From Subsaximicrobium wynnwilliamsii (GTDB lineage: Bacteria; Bacteroidota; Bacteroidia; Flavobacteriales; Flavobacteriaceae): DNA of 64,000 nt. The DNA lies in assembly GCF_007997225.1 (NCBI RefSeq), contig NZ_VORM01000026.1, forward strand, positions 1 through 64,000, given 5' to 3'. Positions within the stretch are counted from its first letter, which is position 1. Every line of letters starts with the position of its first letter. Under the pieces are notes generated by a model that saw nothing but the letters and a program-made list of their open reading frames with translations, had not been told where the DNA came from and searched no databases. The position numbers and the translations under genes were made by a program. This document shows positions 9,735 through 17,808 of this stretch, one piece after another.

Positions 9735-10051
9735 TGGCATTCAAAATCATTTGGTCTGAATTTGCCGAAATTCAATTGGACGAAATCTATGAATACTACG
9801 AAAAGAAAGCAAGTTCAAAAATTGCTGCGAAACTCGTTAAAGGAATTATCAGCGCACCTGGAAAATTGATAACATCACCTTACATCGGACAAGCAGAAGA
9901 CTTACTCAAAGAAAGAAAAATCCAATATCGTTATTTGGTTTTCAAAAACTACAAACTGATTTACGCTGTTGACAAAGAAAACGGATTTATAAAAATTGCC
10001 GATGTCTTCGACACACGACAAAATCCGCCAAAAATGAAACCCACAAAATAA
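9734..10051 (+). CDS. ParE/RelE-superfamily toxin, copy 1
   Basis: The 105-residue protein has the usual size and layout of a type II toxin: an N-terminal strand and helix with FKIIWSEFAEIQLDEIYEYY, a second helix (SSKIAAKLVKGI), then a strand-rich C-terminal half with YRYLVFKNYKLIYAV and IKIADVFDTRQNP, which is the family's typical ending. ParE toxins poison gyrase and RelE toxins cut mRNA; the target cannot be told from the sequence. It is translationally coupled to its antitoxin. A copy 1188 bp downstream differs at three residues (G/E, L/R, P/R). Confidence 0.87.
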   Translation: MAFKIIWSEFAEIQLDEIYEYYEKKASSKIAAKLVKGIISAPGKLITSPYIGQAEDLLKERKIQYRYLVFKNYKLIYAVDKENGFIKIADVFDTRQNPPKMKPTK

Positions 10052-10204
10052 ACCCCATTCGAAATTTCCATCCGCGCAAATCTGCGAAATCCGCGGGAAA
10101 AATAATAGCCGCTTCCAAACATCGATTATAAATCTCAAGTGAAATAAAATATGCAGGCAACATAAGCGTACAAAAGCCAAAATAAAACCCAACCACCACC
10201 CCAA

Positions 10205-10620
10205 TTAGTTACAATCAAGTCTAGCTTCTAGTCTCTAGCTTCTTGGTTCTTAATTCTTTGTTCCATACCATCATTCCACTAATCCCAAATCCCTAATTCC
10301 TAATCCCCAATACGTCACAATCAAGTCTAGCCTCTAGGTTCTAGCGTCTTGGTTCTAGCGTCTTGGTTCCATACCATCATTCCACTAATCCCAAATCCCT
10401 AATTCCTAATCCCCAATGCGTCACAATCAAGTCTAACCTCTAACTGTCTATATTCTAGCATCTTAATTCTCAATTCCTAATCCCCAATCGTAAATCGTAA
10501 ATCAAAAATCCCCAAGTTCTAAGTCTTACGTCCCTTCCAGTCTTATGTCTTATTCAACCTTATCCCCAATCAGTCACAATCAAGTCTAGCATCTTGGTAC
10601 TTTGTACTGCTTTACACTTA
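10205..10620. repeat. Word-repeat tract 1b
   Basis: The spacer between the two toxin-antitoxin copies has the same words as tract 1a, with TCACAATCAAGTCTAG-type anchors near 10210, 10315, 10423 and 10573. The 3' flank of the toxin gene (10060-10200) also carries the sequence AAATCTGCGAAATCCGCGGG, a hairpin-like word. No gene is seen. Confidence 0.85.
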
Positions 10621-10664
10621 ATTTCTCCAAACCAAAAAACCTCTTACCGAGTTTGATAATTTAG

Positions 10665-10672
10665 TATCTTTG
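10665..10672 (+). promoter_or_regulatory. Putative -7 promoter element of toxin-antitoxin copy 2
   Basis: TATCTTTG, identical in sequence and spacing to the element ahead of copy 1, because it lies within the duplicated segment. Confidence 0.5.
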
Positions 10673-10688
10673 ATAAAAGTCAATCGAA

Positions 10689-10922
10689 ATGAATTTAGAA
10701 ACTCGAAAAATAGAATTTGTCCAGGAATTTTTAAAACTTCAAAGCGAAGACGCGATTGCCCGACTCGAAAAACTATTAGAACAACAAAAAATGACCCCCG
10801 ACCAAAAACGAGTTGCCCCTATGACCCAAGCGGAATTGAATAAACGAATCGACCAATCAGAATCAGACTTCCTCAATAATCGCTATAAAAGCAGTGCCGA
10901 ACTCTTAGCCAAATACGAATAA
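10689..10922 (+). CDS. Putative antitoxin of a ParE/RelE-type pair, copy 2
   Basis: A 77-residue duplicate of the protein at 9501. Only two bases differ, and both change the residue: CTT to GTT (Leu to Val) and AAC to AAA (Asn to Lys). It overlaps its toxin gene by one base. The upstream about 80 bp are also nearly identical to those of copy 1, so expression is probably the same. The direct tandem arrangement, 1188 bp apart, shows a recent duplication through the repeat tract. Confidence 0.7.
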   Translation: MNLETRKIEFVQEFLKLQSEDAIARLEKLLEQQKMTPDQKRVAPMTQAELNKRIDQSESDFLNNRYKSSAELLAKYE

Positions 10923-11239
10923 TGGCATTCAAAATCATTTGGTCTGAATTTGCCGAAATTCAATTGGACGAAATCTATGAATACTACGAAAAGAAAGCAA
11001 GTTCAAAAATTGCTGCGAAACTCGTTAAAGGAATTATCAGCGCACCTGGAAAATTGATAACATCACCTTACATCGAACAAGCAGAAGACTTACTCAAAGA
11101 AAGAAAAATCCAATATCGTTATTTGGTTTTCAAAAACTACAAACGGATTTACGCTGTTGACAAAGAAAACGGATTTATAAAAATTGCCGATGTCTTCGAC
11201 ACACGACAAAATCCGCCAAAAATGAAACGCACAAAATAA
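10922..11239 (+). CDS. ParE/RelE-superfamily toxin, copy 2
   Basis: A 105-residue duplicate of the toxin at 9734. Three bases differ, all changing residues: Gly to Glu (in YIGQ/YIEQ), Leu to Arg (in NYKLIY/NYKRIY) and Pro to Arg near the C-terminus. The central Leu to Arg change falls in the strand region just ahead of the conserved C-terminal strands. The frame is intact. Whether both copies are active, or cross-neutralised by either antitoxin, cannot be told. Confidence 0.86.
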   Translation: MAFKIIWSEFAEIQLDEIYEYYEKKASSKIAAKLVKGIISAPGKLITSPYIEQAEDLLKERKIQYRYLVFKNYKRIYAVDKENGFIKIADVFDTRQNPPKMKRTK

Positions 11240-11394
11240 ACCCCATTCGAAATTTCCATCCGCGCAAATCTGCGAAATCCGCGGGAAAAATAATAACCGC
11301 TTCCAAACAAGGATTATAAATCTCAAGTGAAATAAAATATGCAGGCAACATAAGGGTACAAAAGCCAAAATAAAACCCAACCACCACCCCAATT

Positions 11395-12328
11395 AGTTAC
11401 AATCAAGTCTAGCTTCTAGCTGTCTAGATTCTAGCATCTTAATTCCTAATCCCCAATCAAAAATCCCCAAGTCCTAAGTCTTACGTCCCTTCCAGTCTTA
11501 TGTCTTATTCAACCTAATCCCCAATACGTCACAATCAAGTCTAGCTTCTAGGTTCTAGCTTCTAACTCATGCCGAATAAGCCTTGCCCCGGTCCGCCGCG
11601 GCGGATGGCTTATTCTAAAATTAGTTTCTATTTGAGAATTATTACTCCCTCAGGCAGAACGAACAAAAATCCGGATTGCCTCGCGAGTTTCTTCATTCTT
11701 ATAAAAAGCAGGCAAGCTGGTTCGTGTCACAATCAAGTCTAGCTTCTAGCTGTCTAGATTCTAGCATCTTAATTCTCAATTCCTAATCCCCAATCAAAAA
11801 TCGTAAATCGTAAATCAAAAATCCCCAAGTCCTAAGTCCTAAGTCCCTTCCAGTCTTAAGTCCCTTCAAACATACGTCCCTTCCAGTCTTATGTCTTATT
11901 CAACCTAATCCCCAATGCGTCACAATCAAGTCTAGCCTCTAGCTGTCTAGATTCTAGCATCTTAATTCCTAATCCCCAATCAAAAATCCCCAAGTCCTAA
12001 GTCTTACGTCCCTTCCAGTCTTATGTCTTATTCAACCTAATCCCCAATGCGTCACAATCAAGTCTAGCCTCTAGCTGTCTAGATTCTAGCATCTTAATTC
12101 CTAATCCCCAATCAAAAATCCCCAAGTCCTAAGTCTTACGTCCCTTCCAGTCTTATGTCTTATTCAACCTAATCCCAAATTCGTCACAATCAAATCTAGC
12201 CTCTAGCTGTCTAGATTCTAGCATCTTAATTCCCAATCCCCAATCAAAAATCGTAAATCGTAAATCGTAAATCAAAAATCCCCAAGTCCTAAGTCTTACG
12301 TCCCTTCCAGTCTTATGTCTTATTCAAC
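11395..12328. repeat. Word-repeat tract 1c with 132-bp tandem units
   Basis: Gene-free tract with the same words as 1a and 1b. At 11917, 12049 and 12181 three near-identical units of 132 bp start with (G/T)CGTCACAATCAA and run through TCTAGCCTCTAGCTGTCTAG, CTTAATTCC, CCCAATCAAAAATCCCC, AAGTCCTAAGTCTTACG and CTTATGTCTTATTCAACC. The structured 160-bp element recurs at 11570-11729. The tract runs right up to the stop of the glycosyltransferase gene at 12329. Confidence 0.88.
11570..11729. repeat. Hairpin-bearing element, copy 2
   Basis: Second copy of the element at 8924-9085. The outer arms GAATAAGCC / GGCTTATTC are kept. In the inner stem, the C-G pair next to the end in copy 1 (CCCGCC/GGCGGG) is a T-A pair here (TCCGCC/GGCGGA), a compensatory double change, and the outermost A-T pair is G-T. 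The distal 40 bp differ more. Both copies sit in the same orientation and flank the duplicated toxin-antitoxin region. Confidence 0.75.
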
Positions 12329-13345
12329 CTAAGTCCCTTCAATCACCGACATCCACCGCCCCCTAACCTCAAACCAATCAAACTGCCCAGCAAACGCCCT
12401 AGCATTTGCACTAAGCAACTCCAAGCGGCCTTCATCCTCAAACAAGCCCACAATCGCATTGACCATCCCGGCAACATCGCCATTGTCAACCAAAATCCCG
12501 TTTTCCCCATCGGCAATCAAATAAGGCATGCCGCCCACATTGGTCGAGACCACCGGAAATCCCAGAGCCATGGCCTCAATAACGCTCACTGGCATATTAT
12601 CCACGGTACTGGTATTGATGAAAATGTTGTAAGCTTTTGATTTTTCGATCCATTCGGGCTTGGTTAATTTACCGGTAAATGCAACTTCAACCTGCAACTG
12701 CGTTGCCAAGTCCTTTGTGTTTTGAAAAGCCCCATCTTTGTCTGGCCCTATCATGCATAGGGAAGCCTCATAGCCTTTCGCTCGCAGACCTGCTAAAACC
12801 TGCACCGCCATGTTAGGGTTGTAGAGTGCCGCAAAAGAGCGCACCCATAACAATTTGGGCTGGGCATACTCCTTTTTAATCACAGGGTATTGATCAAGGG
12901 CAATGCTATTGGGGATGTAAGAGATGTTGGTATAGCCCTGCGCTTCAAAAGCCGACTTCAAATACAGCGAGGGCGCCACATTCACTTTGGCATTCGCAAA
13001 GAGCATTCTAGAGAGTCTTGGGCTGTTTTCAAGCCGAGCTGGCAGATTGCCACCGTGCAAAATGGGCAGGTACCCCAAGCCAAACAGCCGCGCCAATTGG
13101 GAGGTTACCAGCGCATAGTAAAAGTTTTGTGTGCTATAGGTATCAATGAGGATAAGATCCACGTGCTTGCGCTTAGAAATCAAAGTCCAAACCATATCCC
13201 AAAGCCGCAGCACTTTATTGGATTTGGAAGACGCATAAATCAGCCCAAAGCCTTCCTGTTCCAACAAAGGCCCCAAAGTACCCATGACCGAAACATTGGC
13301 ATTAGCGCGGTTTAAATTGTTTCCTAGGTAGAGGAGGTTTTTCAT
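12329..13345 (-). CDS. Glycosyltransferase family 4
   Basis: The 338-residue GT-B protein belongs to the GT4 (Glycos_transf_1) group of retaining transferases. It shows the C-terminal donor-binding region with FTGKLTKPEWIEKSKAYNIF and the segment DNMPVSVIEAMALGFPVVST, equivalent to the usual E-x7-E motif with Asp in the first position, followed by VGGMPYLI and ENGILV. It should be a cytoplasmic enzyme adding one sugar in the polysaccharide repeat. It overlaps the upstream ligase/polymerase gene by 44 bp and is the last gene of the main minus-strand operon before the word-repeat tract. Donor and acceptor are unknown. Confidence 0.88.
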   Translation of the reverse strand: MKNLLYLGNNLNRANANVSVMGTLGPLLEQEGFGLIYASSKSNKVLRLWDMVWTLISKRKHVDLILIDTYSTQNFYYALVTSQLARLFGLGYLPILHGGNLPARLENSPRLSRMLFANAKVNVAPSLYLKSAFEAQGYTNISYIPNSIALDQYPVIKKEYAQPKLLWVRSFAALYNPNMAVQVLAGLRAKGYEASLCMIGPDKDGAFQNTKDLATQLQVEVAFTGKLTKPEWIEKSKAYNIFINTSTVDNMPVSVIEAMALGFPVVSTNVGGMPYLIADGENGILVDNGDVAGMVNAIVGLFEDEGRLELLSANARAFAGQFDWFEVRGRWMSVIEGT

Positions 13346-14687
13346 GGGTTACATTTAAAAGGGCGAGTGCATAGATAAAAGCAGGCGCTGCAATACGCAT
13401 CGCCGAGTGGTTAATGGTCGCAAACCAAAACGCCAAAAAGGAATAAAAAAAGATATTGTTACGGTTTCTACTCCTAAAATCCAGCGGTTTGAAAATTAGA
13501 ATTATCAAGATAAGAACCCCAAAAATACCATGTTCTGAGAGCAAACGGCTAATTTCATTGTGTGAGGCAGTGATTTTACCAGTATCCTCCAAGCGCTCCT
13601 GTTTCATGCCATTGGCGCCAACGCCTAAAAAGGGGTGCTCTTTAAAGCCGGCAAATTCATCAACAAAAAGATCTACGCGACCCGTGGAAACATCCTTTTT
13701 TTCCCTACCCAATGCATCCTCATTTGAATAGCGATTCCCCACCAAGCCACTGGATTGGTTCAAACTAATGACCCAAGTCAATAATGACACAAAAAGCAAA
13801 AGTAAAACAGAAACTATAATTTGTTGTTTCTGTTGGTACTTCGACCTCCCAAAATAAATGACTAGAAAAGCGCCAATAACAAGAACGGCTGCTAAAACAC
13901 CACCGCGACTCAAGGTCACCAAAGCTCTAAAGGACACTGCCGCCAAGAGCACAAGATTAAACAGCTTTAAAAATAAACTGGGCGATTTCATAAAAAAACG
14001 CACGGTCAGGGCGAACATGCCCAATCCTAATAATGTGGATACTTGATTTGGACCAAAGCCACCTGAGGTGGCATAGTTAGAGCCTGTGCTCGTCAGCACC
14101 TCTTTCACACTCGGATTGTATAAAAATAAATGGGTGGCCATGGTAATGATGGGATAGCTCATACAAGCCACAATTTGGAGCAAGACCTGCATACTTACTT
14201 TTTTTCCGTAACAATACAATGCGGACACTCCCAAGCACACGGGGCCACTCAACACAAAGGCGATACTGGTTCTAAAATTTAGATCGTAACCCAAGGTTGT
14301 TGAGGCGACGAGAATAGAAGGCACCAACAAGATCAAATAAATAAAATAAGGATAGCCTTTGCCAGAAAGGCCATCAAAGAACATCCCCATCAGCATCAAT
14401 AAAATCACAAAGTACTTAGAGAATTCATAAAACAAGCCGCCACCGGTCATTCGAAATAGGGATTCTGCCGCTACAAAATAAGATGCACCAAATAAAACCC
14501 AGATGAGCTTTTCATGTTTTCCAGTAACGATGATCTTGAGCACAAAAAAAGCACAGACCAAGGAAAAATACACCGTTGAGAACTGCGGAATCAAATTGAT
14601 AAACACCCCCATGAGGATGTGCAGCACAACCAAGGCCACATAAGTATCATTGGTAAAACGGTAACGCTTGCGGCGTTTAGCTTGCAT
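13302..14687 (-). CDS. O-antigen ligase / Wzy-type polymerase family membrane protein
   Basis: The 461-residue protein has about ten to twelve hydrophobic helices over its whole length and a larger soluble loop around residues 320-400 that holds RVDLFVDEFAGFKEHPFLGVGANG and SHNEISRLLSEHGIFGVL, the signature of the Wzy_C/O-antigen ligase family (PF04932). Members either polymerise repeat units or ligate finished glycan to lipid A core or protein; sequence alone does not separate these. It lies between two GT4 genes in one operon. A conserved RGG (in TLSRGGVLAAVL) precedes the loop, as in the family. Confidence 0.86.
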   Translation of the reverse strand: MQAKRRKRYRFTNDTYVALVVLHILMGVFINLIPQFSTVYFSLVCAFFVLKIIVTGKHEKLIWVLFGASYFVAAESLFRMTGGGLFYEFSKYFVILLMLMGMFFDGLSGKGYPYFIYLILLVPSILVASTTLGYDLNFRTSIAFVLSGPVCLGVSALYCYGKKVSMQVLLQIVACMSYPIITMATHLFLYNPSVKEVLTSTGSNYATSGGFGPNQVSTLLGLGMFALTVRFFMKSPSLFLKLFNLVLLAAVSFRALVTLSRGGVLAAVLVIGAFLVIYFGRSKYQQKQQIIVSVLLLLFVSLLTWVISLNQSSGLVGNRYSNEDALGREKKDVSTGRVDLFVDEFAGFKEHPFLGVGANGMKQERLEDTGKITASHNEISRLLSEHGIFGVLILIILIFKPLDFRSRNRNNIFFYSFLAFWFATINHSAMRIAAPAFIYALALLNVTHEKPPLPRKQFKPR

Positions 14688-14725
14688 AAGTGGAAGAATA
14701 TTGGTTTGGCAAATTACAGCTTTTT

Positions 14726-15799
14726 TTAGAGGCTGTCATAAAACGTCATCAGTTTATCCCGAACCGCCAGTGCTGAAAATTCCTTTAAAACATAACCCTT
14801 AACTAACTTGGCTATTTGCTGTCGCTTATCGGCGTCCGCAATCAAAACCATCAGTTGCTTCGCCAGAGGCTCGGGACTATTGGCTGGCACTAAAAATTCG
14901 TGAAGGGTTTTGGGCAGGACGCTGCTACAATCGCCCACATTGGTGGCCACAATTGGCAAACCGCCCAAGCCATATTCCAAAAGCGCCAAGGGCAAGCCTT
15001 CTGAAGCAGAGGCCAATACCCCAATATCAGCTTGATGGATAATCGCGCTGCTGTCTGGACAACTGCCGTAGAAAAACACCTGTTCTTGCAGCTGCAATTG
15101 GCTTACAAGTTCGTAAACCGAGTGCGCATAGGCATCCTCAAAATCCTGCCCCACACAATGCAAGCTCCAATCGGGATGGTGGCTATTCACTATTTCAAAC
15201 GCTTTTAAAAGCGTAGGATGGTCTTTTTGAGGCCTCAAATTAGCCAGGCACAAGATCCGTTTTCCGGGCGTTCCTTTTAATTCAGTCTGTAGAACTTGTG
15301 CCGCATCTGCTGTTGCAAAATTGGACAAATAACTGACCCGTTCACATTTCAAATGGTTTTTTGCCCAAGTTTCCAGCACGCTGTTCACGCTCAAAATCAG
15401 TGAAAAATACTGCGAGCAAAGTCGAAGCATTTTATATTGGCGGGCTTCCAAATAGTCGCTATTGCCATAATGGTCATGCCAAACGATTTTCAAACCAGGC
15501 CTTAACAATTTCATGAGCGTGGCCATAAAAAAAGAAGTGGAATGCGCATGAATGATGCTAATCTGCTCCTGTTTGATATAGCGCTTCAATTTCATGATGG
15601 CAGCGCTATCAATCTTAGCGGTTTTATTCAAAAACAGATAAGAAACCTCAGGTTTCAAAGAAGCCTTCAATAAGCCTTCCTGACGCGTGGCACATAAATA
15701 AGAGCGCTCAATGCTTTCAGAAAGTGTATTGGCGATACTAACCGCCATCCGTTCCGCCCCACCAGCTTCCAAACTATCTATCAATTGCAATACGCGCAT
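14726..15799 (-). CDS. Glycosyltransferase family 4
   Basis: The 357-residue GT-B protein starts with the common GT4 N-terminus MRVLQLIDSLEAGGAERMAV (Gly-rich acceptor-side loop). It has a second Rossmann part with LANLRPQKDHPTLLKAFEIV and the E-x7-E motif in EGLPLALLEYGLGGLPIV. It should act in the cytoplasm on the lipid-linked glycan. It is 38 bp upstream of the ligase/polymerase gene, in the same operon; a 187-bp spacer with word repeats separates it from the next gene upstream. Specificity is unknown. Confidence 0.88.
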   Translation of the reverse strand: MRVLQLIDSLEAGGAERMAVSIANTLSESIERSYLCATRQEGLLKASLKPEVSYLFLNKTAKIDSAAIMKLKRYIKQEQISIIHAHSTSFFMATLMKLLRPGLKIVWHDHYGNSDYLEARQYKMLRLCSQYFSLILSVNSVLETWAKNHLKCERVSYLSNFATADAAQVLQTELKGTPGKRILCLANLRPQKDHPTLLKAFEIVNSHHPDWSLHCVGQDFEDAYAHSVYELVSQLQLQEQVFFYGSCPDSSAIIHQADIGVLASASEGLPLALLEYGLGGLPIVATNVGDCSSVLPKTLHEFLVPANSPEPLAKQLMVLIADADKRQQIAKLVKGYVLKEFSALAVRDKLMTFYDSL

Positions 15800-15986
15800 T
15801 GGTGCTATTGTTTATGGTTTATTGTTATTTTTTATTGCACATCTAAAGGGCTCGCCTTGCGAGCGAGACTAAGCCTATCGGTTATCTGTTGGCGGTTGTC
15901 CGTTCTCAGTCTTCAGTCTTCGGTCACCCTTCACCCGTCAAATTAATAAATCAAATATCCTCAATCAACAAGTCCCCTTCGGGGAT
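15800..15986. repeat. Spacer with small hairpins and word repeats
   Basis: It holds GGGCTCGCCTTGCGAGCGAG (a short hairpin near 15848-15868), words such as CAGTCTTCAGTCTTCGG, and a hairpin CCCCTTCGGGG near 15972-15982 just after the stop region. It may attenuate transcription between the two GT4 genes. No gene is seen. Confidence 0.5.
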
Positions 15987-17105
15987 TTAGGGGATCAAAA
16001 CCTCCGCAATATCCGCCTCCAACCGATCAAACGTGTACTGCTGAGACCAGTCCAGAGCCGCTTCAGCCATCGCATCCAAATCAGCCTGTTCTAAAGCCTT
16101 AACAATGGCTTCCACCGCAGCATCCAAATCGGGCGCAATCAAAATACCACGAGTGCCATCCCCCAACATCCAGCCGACACAGGAAACAGGGGTGGCTATG
16201 GGAATACAGCCAAAAAACATGCCTTCCGCCACTGCCTTGGGCCAGCCTTCACTTTTGGATGGCAAAATATTAAAATGGGCTTCCATTAAAGCCGCTTTCA
16301 CAACAGATTTATCCTGATTTCCATATAAATTAACAATGGCCTCGAGCTTATGTGATTTAAGGTAAGCTTGCAATTCTGGCATCAAAGGGCCATCGCCATA
16401 GAGATGTAGCTTTACAGGAATCCCTTTTTGATCTAAGGCCTCCATGATTTGAATCGTCAACAAGGGCCGTTTCCCCACCACCAAGGCACCGGCAAATACA
16501 AAGTGCAAGGTGTCACTATAATTCTTGGGACTAAACGCTACCTTTTCAGATTCGTGATAGGTGGCTGAAATAAAAGGGTGGATGTTGCTGGTTTCGTGCG
16601 GCCATTCGCCATAAACCAACACCTGCATGTTTCGGGTTAAGAAAGTATTTCTTAAAATAGCTTGCTGCAAACGGTAGGACCAAGGTTGCTTGCTGTTGGG
16701 GTCCCAATTGCCTGCATATTTGGTGGACTTTTTTTTATATGGAAAAAAAATCTGTGCAAAACAAGCGACCAAACTCACATTGGCAGGACATCTTAAATGA
16801 ATGTGGTCTGCCTGACGCATGACCTGAATGCATTTGAAAAAAATATAAGGGACTTTAAATGAGGTTTTAAAAACATCTAAAAGACCTAAAATATTAAAAT
16901 TTGGAACTGGAACAAATGTGATCTTTTTATTCTTATACGGAGTATCAATAGCATCCACCTCGTTGTTTGGCTTCTTGATACCAACCACAATTAGCTCGTC
17001 CACATACCGCCCCCACAAATTCATTTCATTTACATAAGGGCCGTAACCGTAAAAATGACCATCCTCAAAGCTGTGTTGCACTAAAGTAAATATTGCTAAT
17101 CTCAT
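15987..17105 (-). CDS. Glycosyltransferase family 4
   Basis: The 372-residue protein is a GT4 enzyme. The C-terminal domain shows FVFAGALVVGKRPLLTIQIM, LHLYGDGPLMPELQ and the E-x7-E motif in SEGWPKAVAEGMFFGCIPIA. The N-terminus (MRLAIFTLVQHSFEDGHFYG) is less usual and probably sets acceptor choice. It lies at the boundary between the more GC-rich distal part of the locus and the AT-rich core. A 211-bp AT-rich gap separates it from the GNAT gene upstream. Donor is unknown. Confidence 0.88.
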   Translation of the reverse strand: MRLAIFTLVQHSFEDGHFYGYGPYVNEMNLWGRYVDELIVVGIKKPNNEVDAIDTPYKNKKITFVPVPNFNILGLLDVFKTSFKVPYIFFKCIQVMRQADHIHLRCPANVSLVACFAQIFFPYKKKSTKYAGNWDPNSKQPWSYRLQQAILRNTFLTRNMQVLVYGEWPHETSNIHPFISATYHESEKVAFSPKNYSDTLHFVFAGALVVGKRPLLTIQIMEALDQKGIPVKLHLYGDGPLMPELQAYLKSHKLEAIVNLYGNQDKSVVKAALMEAHFNILPSKSEGWPKAVAEGMFFGCIPIATPVSCVGWMLGDGTRGILIAPDLDAAVEAIVKALEQADLDAMAEAALDWSQQYTFDRLEADIAEVLIP

Positions 17106-17316
17106 AAAATAAATTTAATCTCTAATCTCGGTTTCTAACTATTAGTAAATATTCGAACATTTATTATCATAATTAAAATATCATCTTGATTTTAAACTGT
17201 TGCTCGCTTATTGACATCTCCAAAGCCTCTAATAAAGTCTTGTTTAATTTAAATACTAAAAACATTTTGAATTAAATTAAACGATATACTAGTTTTAATA
17301 ATAGCTTCTAAGTTAT

Positions 17317-17808
17317 TCACTTTGATAAAATATTTTTAGAATATTCAACTCTCGGTTTGATGTAAAAAATCAACCATCTTTTAGTATCTATAGATACATA
17401 TTTTTCAAAACCTGCTTTTTCAATACCCTTAATTGATCCAGCATTGGATTGATTGACGATCACGAAAACTTCTTTTGCTCCTAAATTCAAGGAATTCTTT
17501 GCAATACAATTTATAACATATGGATAAATGGATTTGCCTCTAAACTCTGGGTGGGTAAAACAATTCCCAATAACAGGGCCTCGTTTTTTTATAAGTCGCA
17601 GTAAAAATACCTCATTATAAATATAGCTTTGATGAATTAGCAAATCATTTTTTTCTATATAATATTTTGTACATCTACCAGATTGACGATCTATTTTTAA
17701 ATCAAATTTAAATGGTTCTTTCTCTAAATAGGGAACATAAGTCTCCATCCTATAGACATAAGATTGTATACTTCTAACTTTTAAATTGTTGATAATTTTT
17801 TTTATCAT
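17317..17808 (-). CDS. GNAT-family N-acetyltransferase
   Basis: The 163-residue protein shows the GNAT acetyl-CoA-binding region, with GNCFTHPEFRGKSIYPYVIN (motif A, with a shortened R-G-K-S loop) and VNQSNAGSIKGIEKAGFEKY (motif B, the usual N-x2-S-x4-E-x-G-F arrangement). GNAT proteins in surface-glycan loci commonly acetylate an amino-sugar or its nucleotide-linked form. It overlaps the FemAB-like gene by four bases (ATGA), so the two are co-translated. Substrate is unknown; an amino-acyl acceptor made by the neighbour is possible. Confidence 0.8.
   Translation of the reverse strand: MIKKIINNLKVRSIQSYVYRMETYVPYLEKEPFKFDLKIDRQSGRCTKYYIEKNDLLIHQSYIYNEVFLLRLIKKRGPVIGNCFTHPEFRGKSIYPYVINCIAKNSLNLGAKEVFVIVNQSNAGSIKGIEKAGFEKYVSIDTKRWLIFYIKPRVEYSKNILSK

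Noticed and set aside
12890-13315. Plus-strand open frame of 141 codons
   Set aside because: Antisense shadow of the GT4 gene at 12329-13345.
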